Assembly (NCBI RefSeq): GCF_020782245.1
Contig: NZ_JAJGNP010000012.1
Location: forward strand, 59,876 to 123,875
DNA length: 64,000 nucleotides
DNA from: Sphingobium soli
GTDB taxonomy: Bacteria; Pseudomonadota; Alphaproteobacteria; Sphingomonadales; Sphingomonadaceae
Direction: 5' to 3'
Shown: positions 51,532-60,691 of the stretch, piece by piece
Numbering within the stretch: position 1 is the stretch's first letter
Layout: each line of letters opens with the position of its first letter
The notes under the pieces: model-generated
What the model was told of the DNA's origin: nothing
The model's database searches: none
Seen by the model: only the letters and a program-made list of their open reading frames with translations
Translations under genes and position numbers: made by a program

Positions 51532-52065
51532 CGTCAGATGACGATATTATCGCTCGAAGGAACAGAACGCAAACCGGATCGGCGGTAGGCGCTCAGCGGT
51601 GCGGTGATCGGACCAGTGTCGACACCGCTATCGAGCGGGTGCTGCGCGACTGACGGTTCGAGCACCAGGCCTATCGCGCCCCTGGCCCCAATCTGCTCTT
51701 AGCCTCCACGAATAACCGTCTGACCGTTCTTACCGTCTATGGGGCGTATCCGAGCTGGCAGGGCATCCAGCCAAGGGCGTCATTCTTGTCCATCGGGCGC
51801 TCTGGATCGAAGCTCGGGCGGCCTAGCTGTCAGCACGACACCGCGCTGCCTGAGTTTCCGAGCTGCCATCCCAGCGTGCGCCGCTGGCGGGAAGGTGAGC
51901 CGATTACTCGCTCAAGCTCAGTTCGACAGAGCGCAAGCCATGAACCGTTCACTGCACTGCAGCGCCGAATTAGCGCTCCGCTACCTAGAGAGCTGCTTAG
52001 CAAAAAAATGCTCTCAATAGCCCGATCTCGCAAGCTCAGTATCTGATTTACGAAAAAGGGAAATG
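51532..52065. other. Spacer left of the tRNA fragment, no gene seen
   Basis: I see nothing protein-like in these bases. Short frames near 51,739-52,046 have no family character. It may hold decayed sequence between the aldo/keto reductase gene and the attachment site. Confidence 0.4.
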
Positions 52066-52119
52066 TGGTGGACGCACTAGGGCTCGAACCTAGGACCCGC
52101 TGATTAAGAGTCAGCTGCT
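52066..52119 (-). other. tRNA-Lys(CTT) 3' fragment, probable attachment site
   Basis: The minus strand from about 52119 to 52066 reads as the end of a tRNA-Lys: AGCAGCTGACTCTTAATCAG anticodon arm (anticodon CTT), variable GGGTC, T arm CTAGGTTCGAGCCCTAG, acceptor TGCGTCC and ACCA. The 5' third (acceptor GGACGCA and D arm) is absent; sequence diverges just before AGCAGC. A 3' remnant of this kind is the scar left when an element integrates into a tRNA gene. Its orientation implies that the element lies to the right and the intact tRNA is beyond the window. Confidence 0.82.
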
Positions 52120-52259
52120 TGACGGCAGCTTTAGCCGATTTCTCCCCAAAAGAGGACGTTCAACAATCGGCCCACTTTCTGCCGATCTGTGATGCCAGTC
52201 AGGCAAACGATGTATGTCGGCTCCAGACAGGAGCTGCCATCCGATCTATCAATTTGGAA

Positions 52260-52302
52260 CGGCAGCACTGTCCCAACCCCAGTCATGAGCGGACTAACCG
52301 CT
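52260..52302. repeat. Dispersed degenerate repeat, copy B
   Basis: It matches 35628-35670 at 36 of 43 positions (core TGTCCCAACCCCAGTCAT). It lies between the tRNA fragment and the recombinase operon. Confidence 0.6.
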
Positions 52303-52352
52303 AATAAACGCACATTTTTTGAGCTTTATCTCGCGCAGCTGGGATGTCAGCG

Positions 52353-53759
52353 CTAGAACTTGATACGCTTGAGCTCGTTAGTAATCCCCGCAGCAACAAA
52401 CTGATCTTCTGGCTCAATCTGGTGAACATCAAGGAATGTTGCCAGTGAAGCCGCCAATTGATTATCGCGCTCCATTCGTTTCAATAATCCTCGAAATTTC
52501 GAAGCTAGGGCAGCATCACGAACCAGGATTGGACTGCCAGCATGGCGAGAAAACTGAGCCACCAGCCGATTCAGATATCGACGTAGCGTCTTTATTCTAG
52601 CGTGTCCGGCAACCTCAGCGATTTCCATGAGCACCATCTTTCGATCCCATGCACTCCCATGCATCGCCATGTGGCGGAAGAATGCCTCCCTCGTAAGTCT
52701 TTCGAGGCATGCGGCTCGTAGTCGATGGGCAGACCCCGGTACCTTTGCTTCCTTAAAAGCAGCATTTATCATATTACCAATCGAATTCGGTTGATAACCA
52801 CGACCAGTTTTCCGGCTAAGGAATAGACAGTCATCTTTAATCTTTCTTACAAAATCTGGCCTTATGTTCCAGATATAATGTAAATTGTACTCAAGATGAT
52901 CTAGCGGCAATGGAACCTTTCTCTTCTTACGCCCCTTCTCGATCACGATCACAGATATGAATGTGAAACCCTTCTTGCGAAGTTCAGATACTTTTTCCGT
53001 GATAATAGCTTTCTGCTCATCAGACGCGTTTTTCAAATCATATGGATCACCGCCCTCTGTCACTACCCCGTGTTCTGCGAGCGCGTCTGCGATAGAAGGT
53101 ACCGAGACCTGTGCTACCCCACCACATCTCAAAGTGCTGTAATACATCCAGCCTGCCATCAACCACCGCATGAATTTCATCTCGCTGGTAGAGGTCATTG
53201 CGTTGAGCTTCGTCAGCACCGCATCGACCTGCTCCTCGTCGGGCGTCGGCCGAGGCAGAGAGCCGCCGGATCGATCAATCTTAACGGCGCAGACATAGCG
53301 TGGGACCAAACGGCCTTTGTCTCGTTTATACGCTATTTCGACAGAAATGGGAAAGCCAGGGCCATCCAATCCATTCAAAGGATCGGCTACCATTCCCCTA
53401 TACTCATCATATGATGAACTTGAATGAACGTAGAACTTAAATATCACATCTATTGTTCTTGCAAGCCTCCTCTCTCCAATTCATTTTTCTTTAAGATATT
53501 CATAGAAATCCGATATTGTATAATTCGATGAATCAACAAGATTTACATTTTGCTTTATTAAGAAACTCATCCAACTTTTCAGAATGTATGCTTCATCGTT
53601 TAGCGTCCCTACACTTATCTTCCTCATTGTGAATCGATAGAAAATATATCTCTGCAGTTCCCATATCACTCCTGATTCGTCGTCGACCAATATCGGCAAT
53701 CGAGGACCATTCCTCCTACGATATTTATAATCTTGTGGAGCATGTATTATTTTTATCAT
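52353..53759 (-). pseudogene. Tyrosine recombinase split by one in-frame TGA
   Basis: Two frames (53759-53481 and 53447-52353) lie in the same reading phase, parted only by a TGA at 53481-53483 and eleven further sense codons. Together they give about 467 residues: an N-terminal core-binding part (LNDEAYILKSWMSFLIKQNV, FYEYLKEK) and a catalytic part with box I Arg (STLRCGGVAQV), HRLRAACLERL (His and Arg), and AGHARIKTLRRYLN (His and nucleophile Tyr). A GGAGAGAGGAGG sequence lies just after the stop, but the nearest in-frame GTG (53447) is 18 bases away, too far for an ideal restart. It is either inactivated, read through, or restarted. It is the last gene of the recombinase operon. Confidence 0.72.
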
Positions 53760-53763
53760 AAAA

Positions 53764-54207
53764 TTATACGGATTTCATGCCGACAACATTCTGAGTATTT
53801 TTCAGAAGTTCAGCATAGTCTCTTTTTTTATTTTCTAGTTTTTGCTTTGTAATGACGTGAGCCTGTTGTTCACGCTCCAAGTCAGCCATTATATTGATAA
53901 TCTGGGCCGCTAAGGCAGAATTTAGGGCGTTTGAGTTCTTGGCTTTCTGGCCATTGAATTTCCGGATGATCGCTTCAAATCTGGCTCGAAGCAAATGATT
54001 GGACGACGAGTAATAGTCGTTCGGACTCGACCAAGCGACCACAACGAATTCCTGCTGGCCAACAACGCAGACACCTGCCCAGCGCCGCAACTCAGATGGA
54101 TTACGGGGGATACTGGCATCCGGCAAAACGCCGGCAGCGAACATTGCCTCCAGCGCTATTACTTTTGTTTCGAACCGATCACGAACTGAGGGGGCAGCTC
54201 TGGCCAA
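53764..54207 (-). CDS. Small accessory protein of the recombinase operon
   Basis: The 147-residue protein starts with TTG at 54207, 6 bases after a strong GGGGAGG, and one base after the stop of the large recombinase. The N-terminal half (IPRNPSELRRWAGV, FVVVAWSSPNDYYS) is unrecognised; the C-terminal part (about 95-145) is rich in Lys, Glu and Leu and looks like a coiled coil. Tn554 elements encode a small TnpC beside two recombinases, so an accessory DNA-binding or orientation factor is a possible role. This is analogy, not homology. Confidence 0.6.
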   Translation of the reverse strand: MARAAPSVRDRFETKVIALEAMFAAGVLPDASIPRNPSELRRWAGVCVVGQQEFVVVAWSSPNDYYSSSNHLLRARFEAIIRKFNGQKAKNSNALNSALAAQIINIMADLEREQQAHVITKQKLENKKRDYAELLKNTQNVVGMKSV

Positions 54208-54208
54208 C

Positions 54209-56446
54209 TTAAGCCTCCCCTATCCCGAAATACCGCCGAATGTGCTCTCGGATCCTGCGCTCGCGCTCCTCGGAAACTTTGCGCGATATCTCATCAGTTG
54301 CAGCCTCAACGCCAGCTTTCGCACGGGCGTGAATTCCCTCCCATTTGCCCTGAAGCGCGCGAAACTGAACGTTATGGGGGCACAGGCTGCAGACCATGTC
54401 CGTCGCATTCGCTACCGACTTGCCCAACAACGGCAGTTCGCCGTCCTTTTCCATTGCCTCAGCTAAGCATGCCGCAGCAGAAAGGTCCGCCGCATCTAGA
54501 CCGCATTTGCAATAGGAATGCCCCTCAGGATGAGGCTCCAACCATTTGCCTATTATCCACACCGACAGCACCTGATCGAACGACGGGTGCGCGCTGTCGA
54601 GCTCATTCACCGCGATGCCCGGTTCGATCGCGAGGATCATTTGTTCGATCTCGCGCTTCCAGGCCTTACCCCCGATACCCGTCATGCTTCCAGGATCGTC
54701 AAAGGCCTCGGTGACTGAATCTTTGATATGCTGAACCCGTACTCGCTCGAAATCCTCTCGCGCCTGCTTGGCTTCGTTGACGCGCCGCTTCGCATGCTGC
54801 GCCTCAGCCCAGTTCAGCCTGTCACCCGCGATGTGTGAGTGCACATAGTATCGAGTACGCTCCATTCCGGAATGCCCGAGAAACTGAGACAGGGCGTCAA
54901 GCCAGGGATACTTGAAGCGGTAGTAGTAGACCGTCGCAAAAAAGTGCCGCTGATGATACGCGCTCCACCTCTCTCCATTAGGCAGGAGAACACCGGCGGC
55001 CTCCGCAAACATATTGACCGCTCTATTCACGCATGGCGACGGTGCTGCTTTACCGGTGATCGGATTCTGAATGGAAAGAAGCCAACCCGCCTCATTCCCC
55101 GGCCCTTCACCGATCGCCTCAAGGAGTTCAAACGTGACGGCGACAGTCCCAGGCGCCGGGATGGTTTTCATATCCCCTTCGGTCTTAGATGCGAGATGAG
55201 TTACCGTGTAATGGCCATTATCAAAAGACGTAATCGCTCGCGTCTTCATGCTATTAATCTCATTCGGCCTACGTGCCAGAAATGTGCTCGCAGCAATTAT
55301 GCTCCCGCCGATAACTGACGCGTTGAAAAATCGAAGCATCCTATAATTGAGTGAATACCAAGTTCCGTCATCTCCGTTGCGCCAATAGTTGAAGTGAGAA
55401 TTAACTGCATCATTGAGGCAAATCGCGCTGACGCTCCTCTCCACCGCACTGATTTTAGCTTGCGAGTTGGCTTTATAATAGCTGGCGACCGGTTCGTAAG
55501 ATACCACAATGGAACGGTGGAAATCGATGATCTCGTTTTTACCGGTTACGATGAACTCGATTGCACGGGCCGCCAATTCGCACACTTTTTCGGGCGGAGG
55601 GAGTGTCCGGGTATTATATTCTGGCTTAACTATGCTGTTTGATACCGAATCTATGGTTTCATGCGGCAGAAGTGCGCGGAACTCGATCGGATCATGATGA
55701 AGATTATCGCGGTAGCACCACAAGTGCTCCCAAACGGCGACAGCGGAACGAACGCGGGATGCAGAACCACCCTTATAAGCTGCGTTATTACGAGGCGTAT
55801 GATTACATTCCAGTTTTGGCCACCGGTCTTGGACAAGCTTCGCCACACGCTCCCACTGTGGAGCAGGTACCTGACCTCGGGAGCCCAACCCAACCAAGCC
55901 TACGAGTGAATTACTACGCAACCTCCCGAAATCATCATAGGTGGATATATCGAAGTCAGTCGAGGAAATGATCTCCAAGAGACGGTCGACCCGCGCCTCG
56001 ACAGCTATGAGCTTGTGAATCCCTCCTTCTGCTAGTTCATCAATGTATTCTAAATAGTTTCCTCTCGTCAGGTCTGAAAAATTCACTATATCTTGATCGT
56101 CTTTCCATCTCACCATGTTCAGAAAGGCCATGTGAAGCTGTGAGGCATTTTTCGCGCTCTTAACAAAGCCTTTGTCTGGATCCATCGCACACGACATCGC
56201 TATTTTGCACGTGTACAAATCGTTCATGCGACCTCCTTCGCGCATGGATTGACCGCTCAGGAACATTGGGTGATCGAACCTGAGGGTCGTATCTATGCGA
56301 CGTTCGAGTTCCTCGTCATGCATCATGATCTTCCAGACGTCATCTTCGAGACTGTTCCCGAAGAACCAGTACGGTCTTCCGAATTCCGCCAGTACACTTG
56401 ATGCAGAATTCCCGCGCTCTATTGACGTCTTTGGTGCCAATGACAT
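54209..56446 (-). CDS. Large tyrosine recombinase-like protein (745 residues)
   Basis: The product is about twice the size of typical phage integrases. A C-terminal half carries recombinase boxes: FLARRPNEINSMK with the box I Arg, AYHQRHFFATVYYYRFKYPW with the second Arg, QFLGHSGMERTRYYVH with His and the candidate nucleophile Tyr. After them comes a Cys-rich tail (YCKCGLDAADLSAAAC, MVCSLCPHN) that may bind zinc. The N-terminal 380 residues are helical and unrecognised. It starts 2 bases after the stop of the 671-residue gene and is visibly less GC-rich than the backbone. Related large recombinases occur in Tn554-type and other integrative elements. Confidence 0.75.
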   Translation of the reverse strand: MSLAPKTSIERGNSASSVLAEFGRPYWFFGNSLEDDVWKIMMHDEELERRIDTTLRFDHPMFLSGQSMREGGRMNDLYTCKIAMSCAMDPDKGFVKSAKNASQLHMAFLNMVRWKDDQDIVNFSDLTRGNYLEYIDELAEGGIHKLIAVEARVDRLLEIISSTDFDISTYDDFGRLRSNSLVGLVGLGSRGQVPAPQWERVAKLVQDRWPKLECNHTPRNNAAYKGGSASRVRSAVAVWEHLWCYRDNLHHDPIEFRALLPHETIDSVSNSIVKPEYNTRTLPPPEKVCELAARAIEFIVTGKNEIIDFHRSIVVSYEPVASYYKANSQAKISAVERSVSAICLNDAVNSHFNYWRNGDDGTWYSLNYRMLRFFNASVIGGSIIAASTFLARRPNEINSMKTRAITSFDNGHYTVTHLASKTEGDMKTIPAPGTVAVTFELLEAIGEGPGNEAGWLLSIQNPITGKAAPSPCVNRAVNMFAEAAGVLLPNGERWSAYHQRHFFATVYYYRFKYPWLDALSQFLGHSGMERTRYYVHSHIAGDRLNWAEAQHAKRRVNEAKQAREDFERVRVQHIKDSVTEAFDDPGSMTGIGGKAWKREIEQMILAIEPGIAVNELDSAHPSFDQVLSVWIIGKWLEPHPEGHSYCKCGLDAADLSAAACLAEAMEKDGELPLLGKSVANATDMVCSLCPHNVQFRALQGKWEGIHARAKAGVEAATDEISRKVSEERERRIREHIRRYFGIGEA

Positions 56447-56448
56447 GG

Positions 56449-58464
56449 TCAGAATATCTCCGGCAAGCAGATCAGACCCTCTTTGAACTCTGCCGCCACG
56501 GCCTTGGAGACTTGTTCAAAGTCGAAGCGGTAAGGACTACGCTTCAGGCGCCGATGATAAGCGATCACCAAGGCATGCCATGGGAGCCAGACAGCGTACC
56601 AACGCTTTGGGTTTTCTTCAGATATCCGCTCGCTTGCGAGGTCTAGCGCAATTTGCGCGATGGCCAGCGAACGGAAGGCCTTCATCGAGGGTGCGAACCG
56701 CCTGACCGGACAGTGCGGGCAAGGATCTAGCGGAGTGCAAGAGGGCCCAGTTCGAGCCAGTTGGCTCACATCGACGTCTTTATCGCTGCAGTAGAAGCTC
56801 AAGCCGAGGTCGTCGGCCTCAGCCTTCCTTTGATCGATCAATATGCTCGATACCCCGGCAAAGGCCTCCCAATTCACATCGGGCGCGATTGCCACCTCAA
56901 GCAAGTTCATGAAATGGCGAATGTGCGACTCGATGGCTTTGGCCATCCAAGGAGCATTCAAGTAGTGATCAAACGTGGTACTGACGTCCTCATGCCCAGC
57001 CAGCGCCTGAGCGATTGAAATGTCGGCGTCATTATCGAAGTAAGACAGCTGCAAAACGGTTTTTCGTATCGTAGCCCGATTTATCTTCAGTCCACCTATA
57101 ATCTCATTTCTTTCATGCCTATTTAGAAAATCTCTCCATTCATTGCCAGAAAATCTGGATGCATCATTGCTAAATTGGCCAATTTTGTATCCACCATTCA
57201 AACCGTATATTATCAACTTCTTCGAAGCATCTTCTTGGCCAGATTTTTTAGCCTCTGTTCGAATTTCCGACGTCATCTCCCGATACATGGCAATGGCATC
57301 ACATGTATTCAGTGAATTCTTCCGCGACGTTGCGACTTGCGCCTCTTGACCCTCGATCAATCCGTAAACCACCTTACCTTTTGCGCGCCGCTTCCTCGCT
57401 GCAATCGTCGATAACGTGGTTTTGCCGTGAGACTCCTTGTTCAGGAAAGGATTCTCCGGAAGGTCAGAGACAACGCTCGGGTTGAACCCAGTGTCACAAA
57501 TAATTAAGCCAGATATTGCATTCGCTGCATGTCCATTTGGCCTGATATATTTCAATATTTCAGTGATTCCGCCAAATTTCTCAATAAGAAGCCTGTACCT
57601 ATTAGGCATGGCCGTCACTTTTATATCATCGTTATACCGGGATTTGATCATGAATATCAAAGCTGGAAGAGTTTCGGACTTCATCTTAAGAAATGATGAG
57701 CTGCTGGTGTCTTTCGAAAGCAATTCGACTACCCTCGGCTTGGATATCATCCGCTCCGCCTCAATTTCTCCCAAGTCAGAGTACATTGATATATATCCCT
57801 GACCGATCTTCCATTTTTCATACATGGATTTCAAATCGTTCAGCAGAACCGTTTTCAGCTCTTCAAGGATAGCTCTAGAATGTTCAATCTGTATTAGACC
57901 AGATTCTTCCAGAGGAACGTATCCTTCTTGTTCTGTATTACCATTGCAGCGCCTCAATTGCCCCAGTGTGGCAACCTTGCCTGGCTTTTTCCGTCCCCCT
58001 CGGAGGCCTCGGATTGGTTGAAAATCAAGACAATGACCCCGATCCTCTAGCGCAGCGAGCATTGAGTTAAATGTGTACGCGACGTTATTCCGCTTACTCA
58101 GGGTCTTATTTGTAGCCCTATTCCACTGCGGGCATATCTCTGACAGATAGTTGCGGATCGATTTTTCCCACAACCTCCCATCAAGTGGCCCTGTGTTATT
58201 AATAAGGTCTTCAAAAATTCCGCTAAAATCCAATGTTGGCTTGGATTTATTCATCGATCTCATTTCACAGAGCGTTCGGACTAGCACACTATGGGCCTGC
58301 TCTACTGTTCCAGATGGCACAAACTGGAAGGTGAGCACCCACATTTGCATCAACCGCTGCGCGGCCATTGCGCCATAAGCTTCTGCGATACGATCAAACC
58401 GATAAGGACGATGATGCCCTGCCAGCCGGAGTGTAAAGACACTGTCCTGTTTGATACGACTCAT
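56449..58464 (-). CDS. Large tyrosine recombinase-like protein (671 residues), first gene of the operon
   Basis: The product of about 671 residues has a recombinase-like C-terminal region: NRATIRKTVLQLSYFD, then QALAGHEDVSTTFDHYLN with His and a candidate Tyr. The box I position reads TGFNPSVVSDL, with Asn where Arg is usual, and the His before the second Arg is absent, so catalysis may be weak or shared. A Cys-rich CTPLDPCPHCP stretch near the C-terminus parallels that of the next gene. ATG at 58464 is preferred; a TTG lies 12 codons upstream. The operon runs 58464 to 52353. Confidence 0.7.
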   Translation of the reverse strand: MSRIKQDSVFTLRLAGHHRPYRFDRIAEAYGAMAAQRLMQMWVLTFQFVPSGTVEQAHSVLVRTLCEMRSMNKSKPTLDFSGIFEDLINNTGPLDGRLWEKSIRNYLSEICPQWNRATNKTLSKRNNVAYTFNSMLAALEDRGHCLDFQPIRGLRGGRKKPGKVATLGQLRRCNGNTEQEGYVPLEESGLIQIEHSRAILEELKTVLLNDLKSMYEKWKIGQGYISMYSDLGEIEAERMISKPRVVELLSKDTSSSSFLKMKSETLPALIFMIKSRYNDDIKVTAMPNRYRLLIEKFGGITEILKYIRPNGHAANAISGLIICDTGFNPSVVSDLPENPFLNKESHGKTTLSTIAARKRRAKGKVVYGLIEGQEAQVATSRKNSLNTCDAIAMYREMTSEIRTEAKKSGQEDASKKLIIYGLNGGYKIGQFSNDASRFSGNEWRDFLNRHERNEIIGGLKINRATIRKTVLQLSYFDNDADISIAQALAGHEDVSTTFDHYLNAPWMAKAIESHIRHFMNLLEVAIAPDVNWEAFAGVSSILIDQRKAEADDLGLSFYCSDKDVDVSQLARTGPSCTPLDPCPHCPVRRFAPSMKAFRSLAIAQIALDLASERISEENPKRWYAVWLPWHALVIAYHRRLKRSPYRFDFEQVSKAVAAEFKEGLICLPEIF

Positions 58465-59056
58465 AGTCAAGCTGTATGAAATCGATGTTCGATGCGTCAA
58501 CAGCGTTAATCATGGGACGTATCAATGCTATTATTTGTCTATTTTTTGTCGATTACGTCCGTTAATGACCAGAAAATCGTAAATCAAACGGACGTAGGCC
58601 GAGGCACGTCCGTAGAAATTTGATTAGCCCCAACATTTGCATCGGACATGATATGTGGACTGGGCTGTCGATTTATCTTCATTCCGAGCACTTTGGGTCA
58701 CTAGAAAACTGCCTCAACGGAAATCCCGCGTCCTGATCCGATGCCCTCCGTTGGCTGGCCAGGGGCAATGCGCGACGTCAGGCTTAAAACGGGATCATAC
58801 ATATCACGTGGGCGGCGGCCCGACGGGTCGGTTCCACGGATCCCGCCGATCCGGTGCTGCCGGGCTGCTCAGCACATCAGGCACGTTGTCTCCCAGCGAC
58901 AAGGCCATTGAATCAGGGCGGGCCATTACTGCAAGGTCGGGTTTTTCCATACTATCGACCAAAGCCGGTCGTTCCTAATAGACATATCGACGTCTGCTCA
59001 TGCCAAAAGCAGACTTTCGTTGGCCATGATCAAATCGCGGTGTCATCATAGTGCCG
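58465..59056. promoter_or_regulatory. Divergent region between recombinase operon and RT, with repeats
   Basis: These 592 bases hold the promoters of both directions. The half next to the recombinases is AT-rich and has three ACGTCCGT-type repeats (see 58555-58613). The half next to RT contains a hairpin GTCTGCT/AGCAGAC (58992-59014) in a sphingomonad-type repeat. Defence RTs often need a structured ncRNA nearby; this space is long enough for one, but I cannot show it. Confidence 0.5.
58555..58613. repeat. ACGTCCGT repeats upstream of the recombinase operon
   Basis: ACGTCCGT occurs at 58555-58562 and 58606-58613 in the same orientation, 51 bases apart, and in inverted form (ACGGACGT) at 58588-58595. 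They lie about 90-150 bases upstream of the recombinase ATG. Possible roles are recombinase core sites or an operator. Confidence 0.55.
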
Positions 59057-60691
59057 ATGGCACTGAAGCACGATCTTCTCGAGAAGGGGTATCTACCCGA
59101 GAACCTACCGCCGACTTTCGTGACGGCTGCTATCGGCGCCAACCTTGCGGCTCGCAACGAATGGCTCACCGACGGGAGGCATCCGGTTAGGTCATCTCCG
59201 TTCAACGCGTCCAAACGAGGGATGACGCGTCGCGAATTTTCATTCGTCCATCCGTCGACCGCCCACGATCTCGCGCGCTTTGTCGCCAACCGGGAGGTGG
59301 AGCTGACGCAGCATTTCGCGCTGTCGAATTTCAGCCTGTCCAAACCGGTCCACAACCCAGATATGGACAGGGCGGTAACGATCGCATCGCATTCCGAGCT
59401 TGAAAGCGCTCGGCTATCGCGTCTCGCTCGGTATCGCTTCGTCGCGCGGACTGACATCTCGCGGTTCTACCACACGATCTACACCCACTCGATTCCTTGG
59501 GCCGTGCACGGGCGGGCCGCCGCAAAGGCGGACCGCAATCCCGCCTCCGCGAACTGTTACGCCAACCGTCTCGACCTAATCGTCCGGGCAGGGCAAGACG
59601 GCCAGACGGTTGGCGTTCCAGTCGGACCTGACGCGTCGAGATACGTCGCGGAGGTGATCGGCACCGCGATCGACCAAGAATTTGTCCGCCGCGGCGGTCA
59701 CCAGAACTGCGACCTGATACGGCACGTCGACGACGTTTGGATCGGTGCCGACACCCACGCCGCAGCCGAGGAGGCACTGTGGCGTTACAGGGAAGCCATT
59801 CGGTTTTTTGAGTTGGACATCAACGAATCGAAGACGGCGATTTACTCCGATAATTTCTCCTTTTCCGACACATGGCCGACTGACATCGCCGCCAAGTTCG
59901 AGTTCGCGAGCAATTCGCTTGATCGACGCATTCCGGAGCGACTTCGTGCAGCGCTTGAATACGCTTTCTCGCTCACCTCGAAAAACAACGACGACGGGGT
60001 TCTCAAGTACACCCTTCGCTACTTGGATCGGTCGAACCTCGCCGCCACCCAGTGGCCTGTTGTGGAACCCTTCCTCAAGCGCGCTGCGGTGCATTTCGGT
60101 CATTCCATCGACTACGTCGCCCGAATGATCGTCTGGCGCCACTTGGCGTTCCGCGACCTCGTAATCGCCGACTGGTCGCCGATCCTGGTGGCGATACTGG
60201 ATCGGCACGGGCGCCTCGGAAACGATGGTGAAGTGTCGTGGGCACTTTATGCCGCGATCCGGCTCGGCATTGAGATCCCCATCAGAACGGCCAATCTGAT
60301 AGTTCAGAACTGCGGTCCGCTCACTGTGATGGCGCTGCTCTCCTGCGTCGAGCAGACTCTGGTCGCACCCGCCGTATTTGAAGCTGCCGCTGAGATCGTC
60401 ACGAACGAAACTGGGTCTGGACCCTATTGGCCGTTGCTTCTGGAATGGCGGTCGCGACGCTGGGCAGGTAGCGCAAACCTAACGCTCGGAAACGAACTCA
60501 TCGAGGATCTCGCTCAGCAAGGTATAACCCTGTTCGCACCCAATAGACTTCCGAGCGTCTTCCAGGATCTCGACGAGAACGACTTCGGCTCAGTGGCCTT
60601 CGCCATCGAAGAGCGCTCAAGCCAGTATGACGACGACAACGATGAGGAGGAAGACGATGACCTCGACGAGGACGAGGATCAGCCCTTCTGA
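59057..60691 (+). CDS. Reverse transcriptase of the bacterial defence type
   Basis: The 544-residue protein has polymerase motifs: A with catalytic Asp133 in ARTDISRFYHTIYTHSIPW, B in GVPVGPDASRYVAE (186-199) and C in IRHVDDVWIG with Asp225/226, where His replaces the usual Tyr of YxDD. The YTHSIPW stretch is typical of bacterial RTs near abortive-infection and DRT-type enzymes. The C-terminal 300 residues are helical and end in a strikingly acidic tail (about 523-540, nearly all Asp/Glu). No group II intron domain, maturase or RNA pattern is seen. ATG at 59057 is preferred over GTG two codons upstream. SIR2 follows after 147 bases. Class assignment is uncertain. Confidence 0.82.
   Translation: MALKHDLLEKGYLPENLPPTFVTAAIGANLAARNEWLTDGRHPVRSSPFNASKRGMTRREFSFVHPSTAHDLARFVANREVELTQHFALSNFSLSKPVHNPDMDRAVTIASHSELESARLSRLARYRFVARTDISRFYHTIYTHSIPWAVHGRAAAKADRNPASANCYANRLDLIVRAGQDGQTVGVPVGPDASRYVAEVIGTAIDQEFVRRGGHQNCDLIRHVDDVWIGADTHAAAEEALWRYREAIRFFELDINESKTAIYSDNFSFSDTWPTDIAAKFEFASNSLDRRIPERLRAALEYAFSLTSKNNDDGVLKYTLRYLDRSNLAATQWPVVEPFLKRAAVHFGHSIDYVARMIVWRHLAFRDLVIADWSPILVAILDRHGRLGNDGEVSWALYAAIRLGIEIPIRTANLIVQNCGPLTVMALLSCVEQTLVAPAVFEAAAEIVTNETGSGPYWPLLLEWRSRRWAGSANLTLGNELIEDLAQQGITLFAPNRLPSVFQDLDENDFGSVAFAIEERSSQYDDDNDEEEDDDLDEDEDQPF

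Noticed and set aside
52066..52140. Intact tRNA-Lys gene
   Set aside because: The 5' acceptor and D arm are missing; the sequence past 52119 cannot pair with the acceptor strand GGACGCA.
52353..58464. RIT (recombinase in trio) element
   Set aside because: RIT proteins are about 320-430 residues each in three adjacent genes. Here two are 671 and 745 residues, and a small extra gene is present.
59057..60691. Retron or group II intron reverse transcriptase
   Set aside because: No msr/msd-like inverted repeats next to the gene, no maturase or HNH domain, and no intron RNA pattern were seen.
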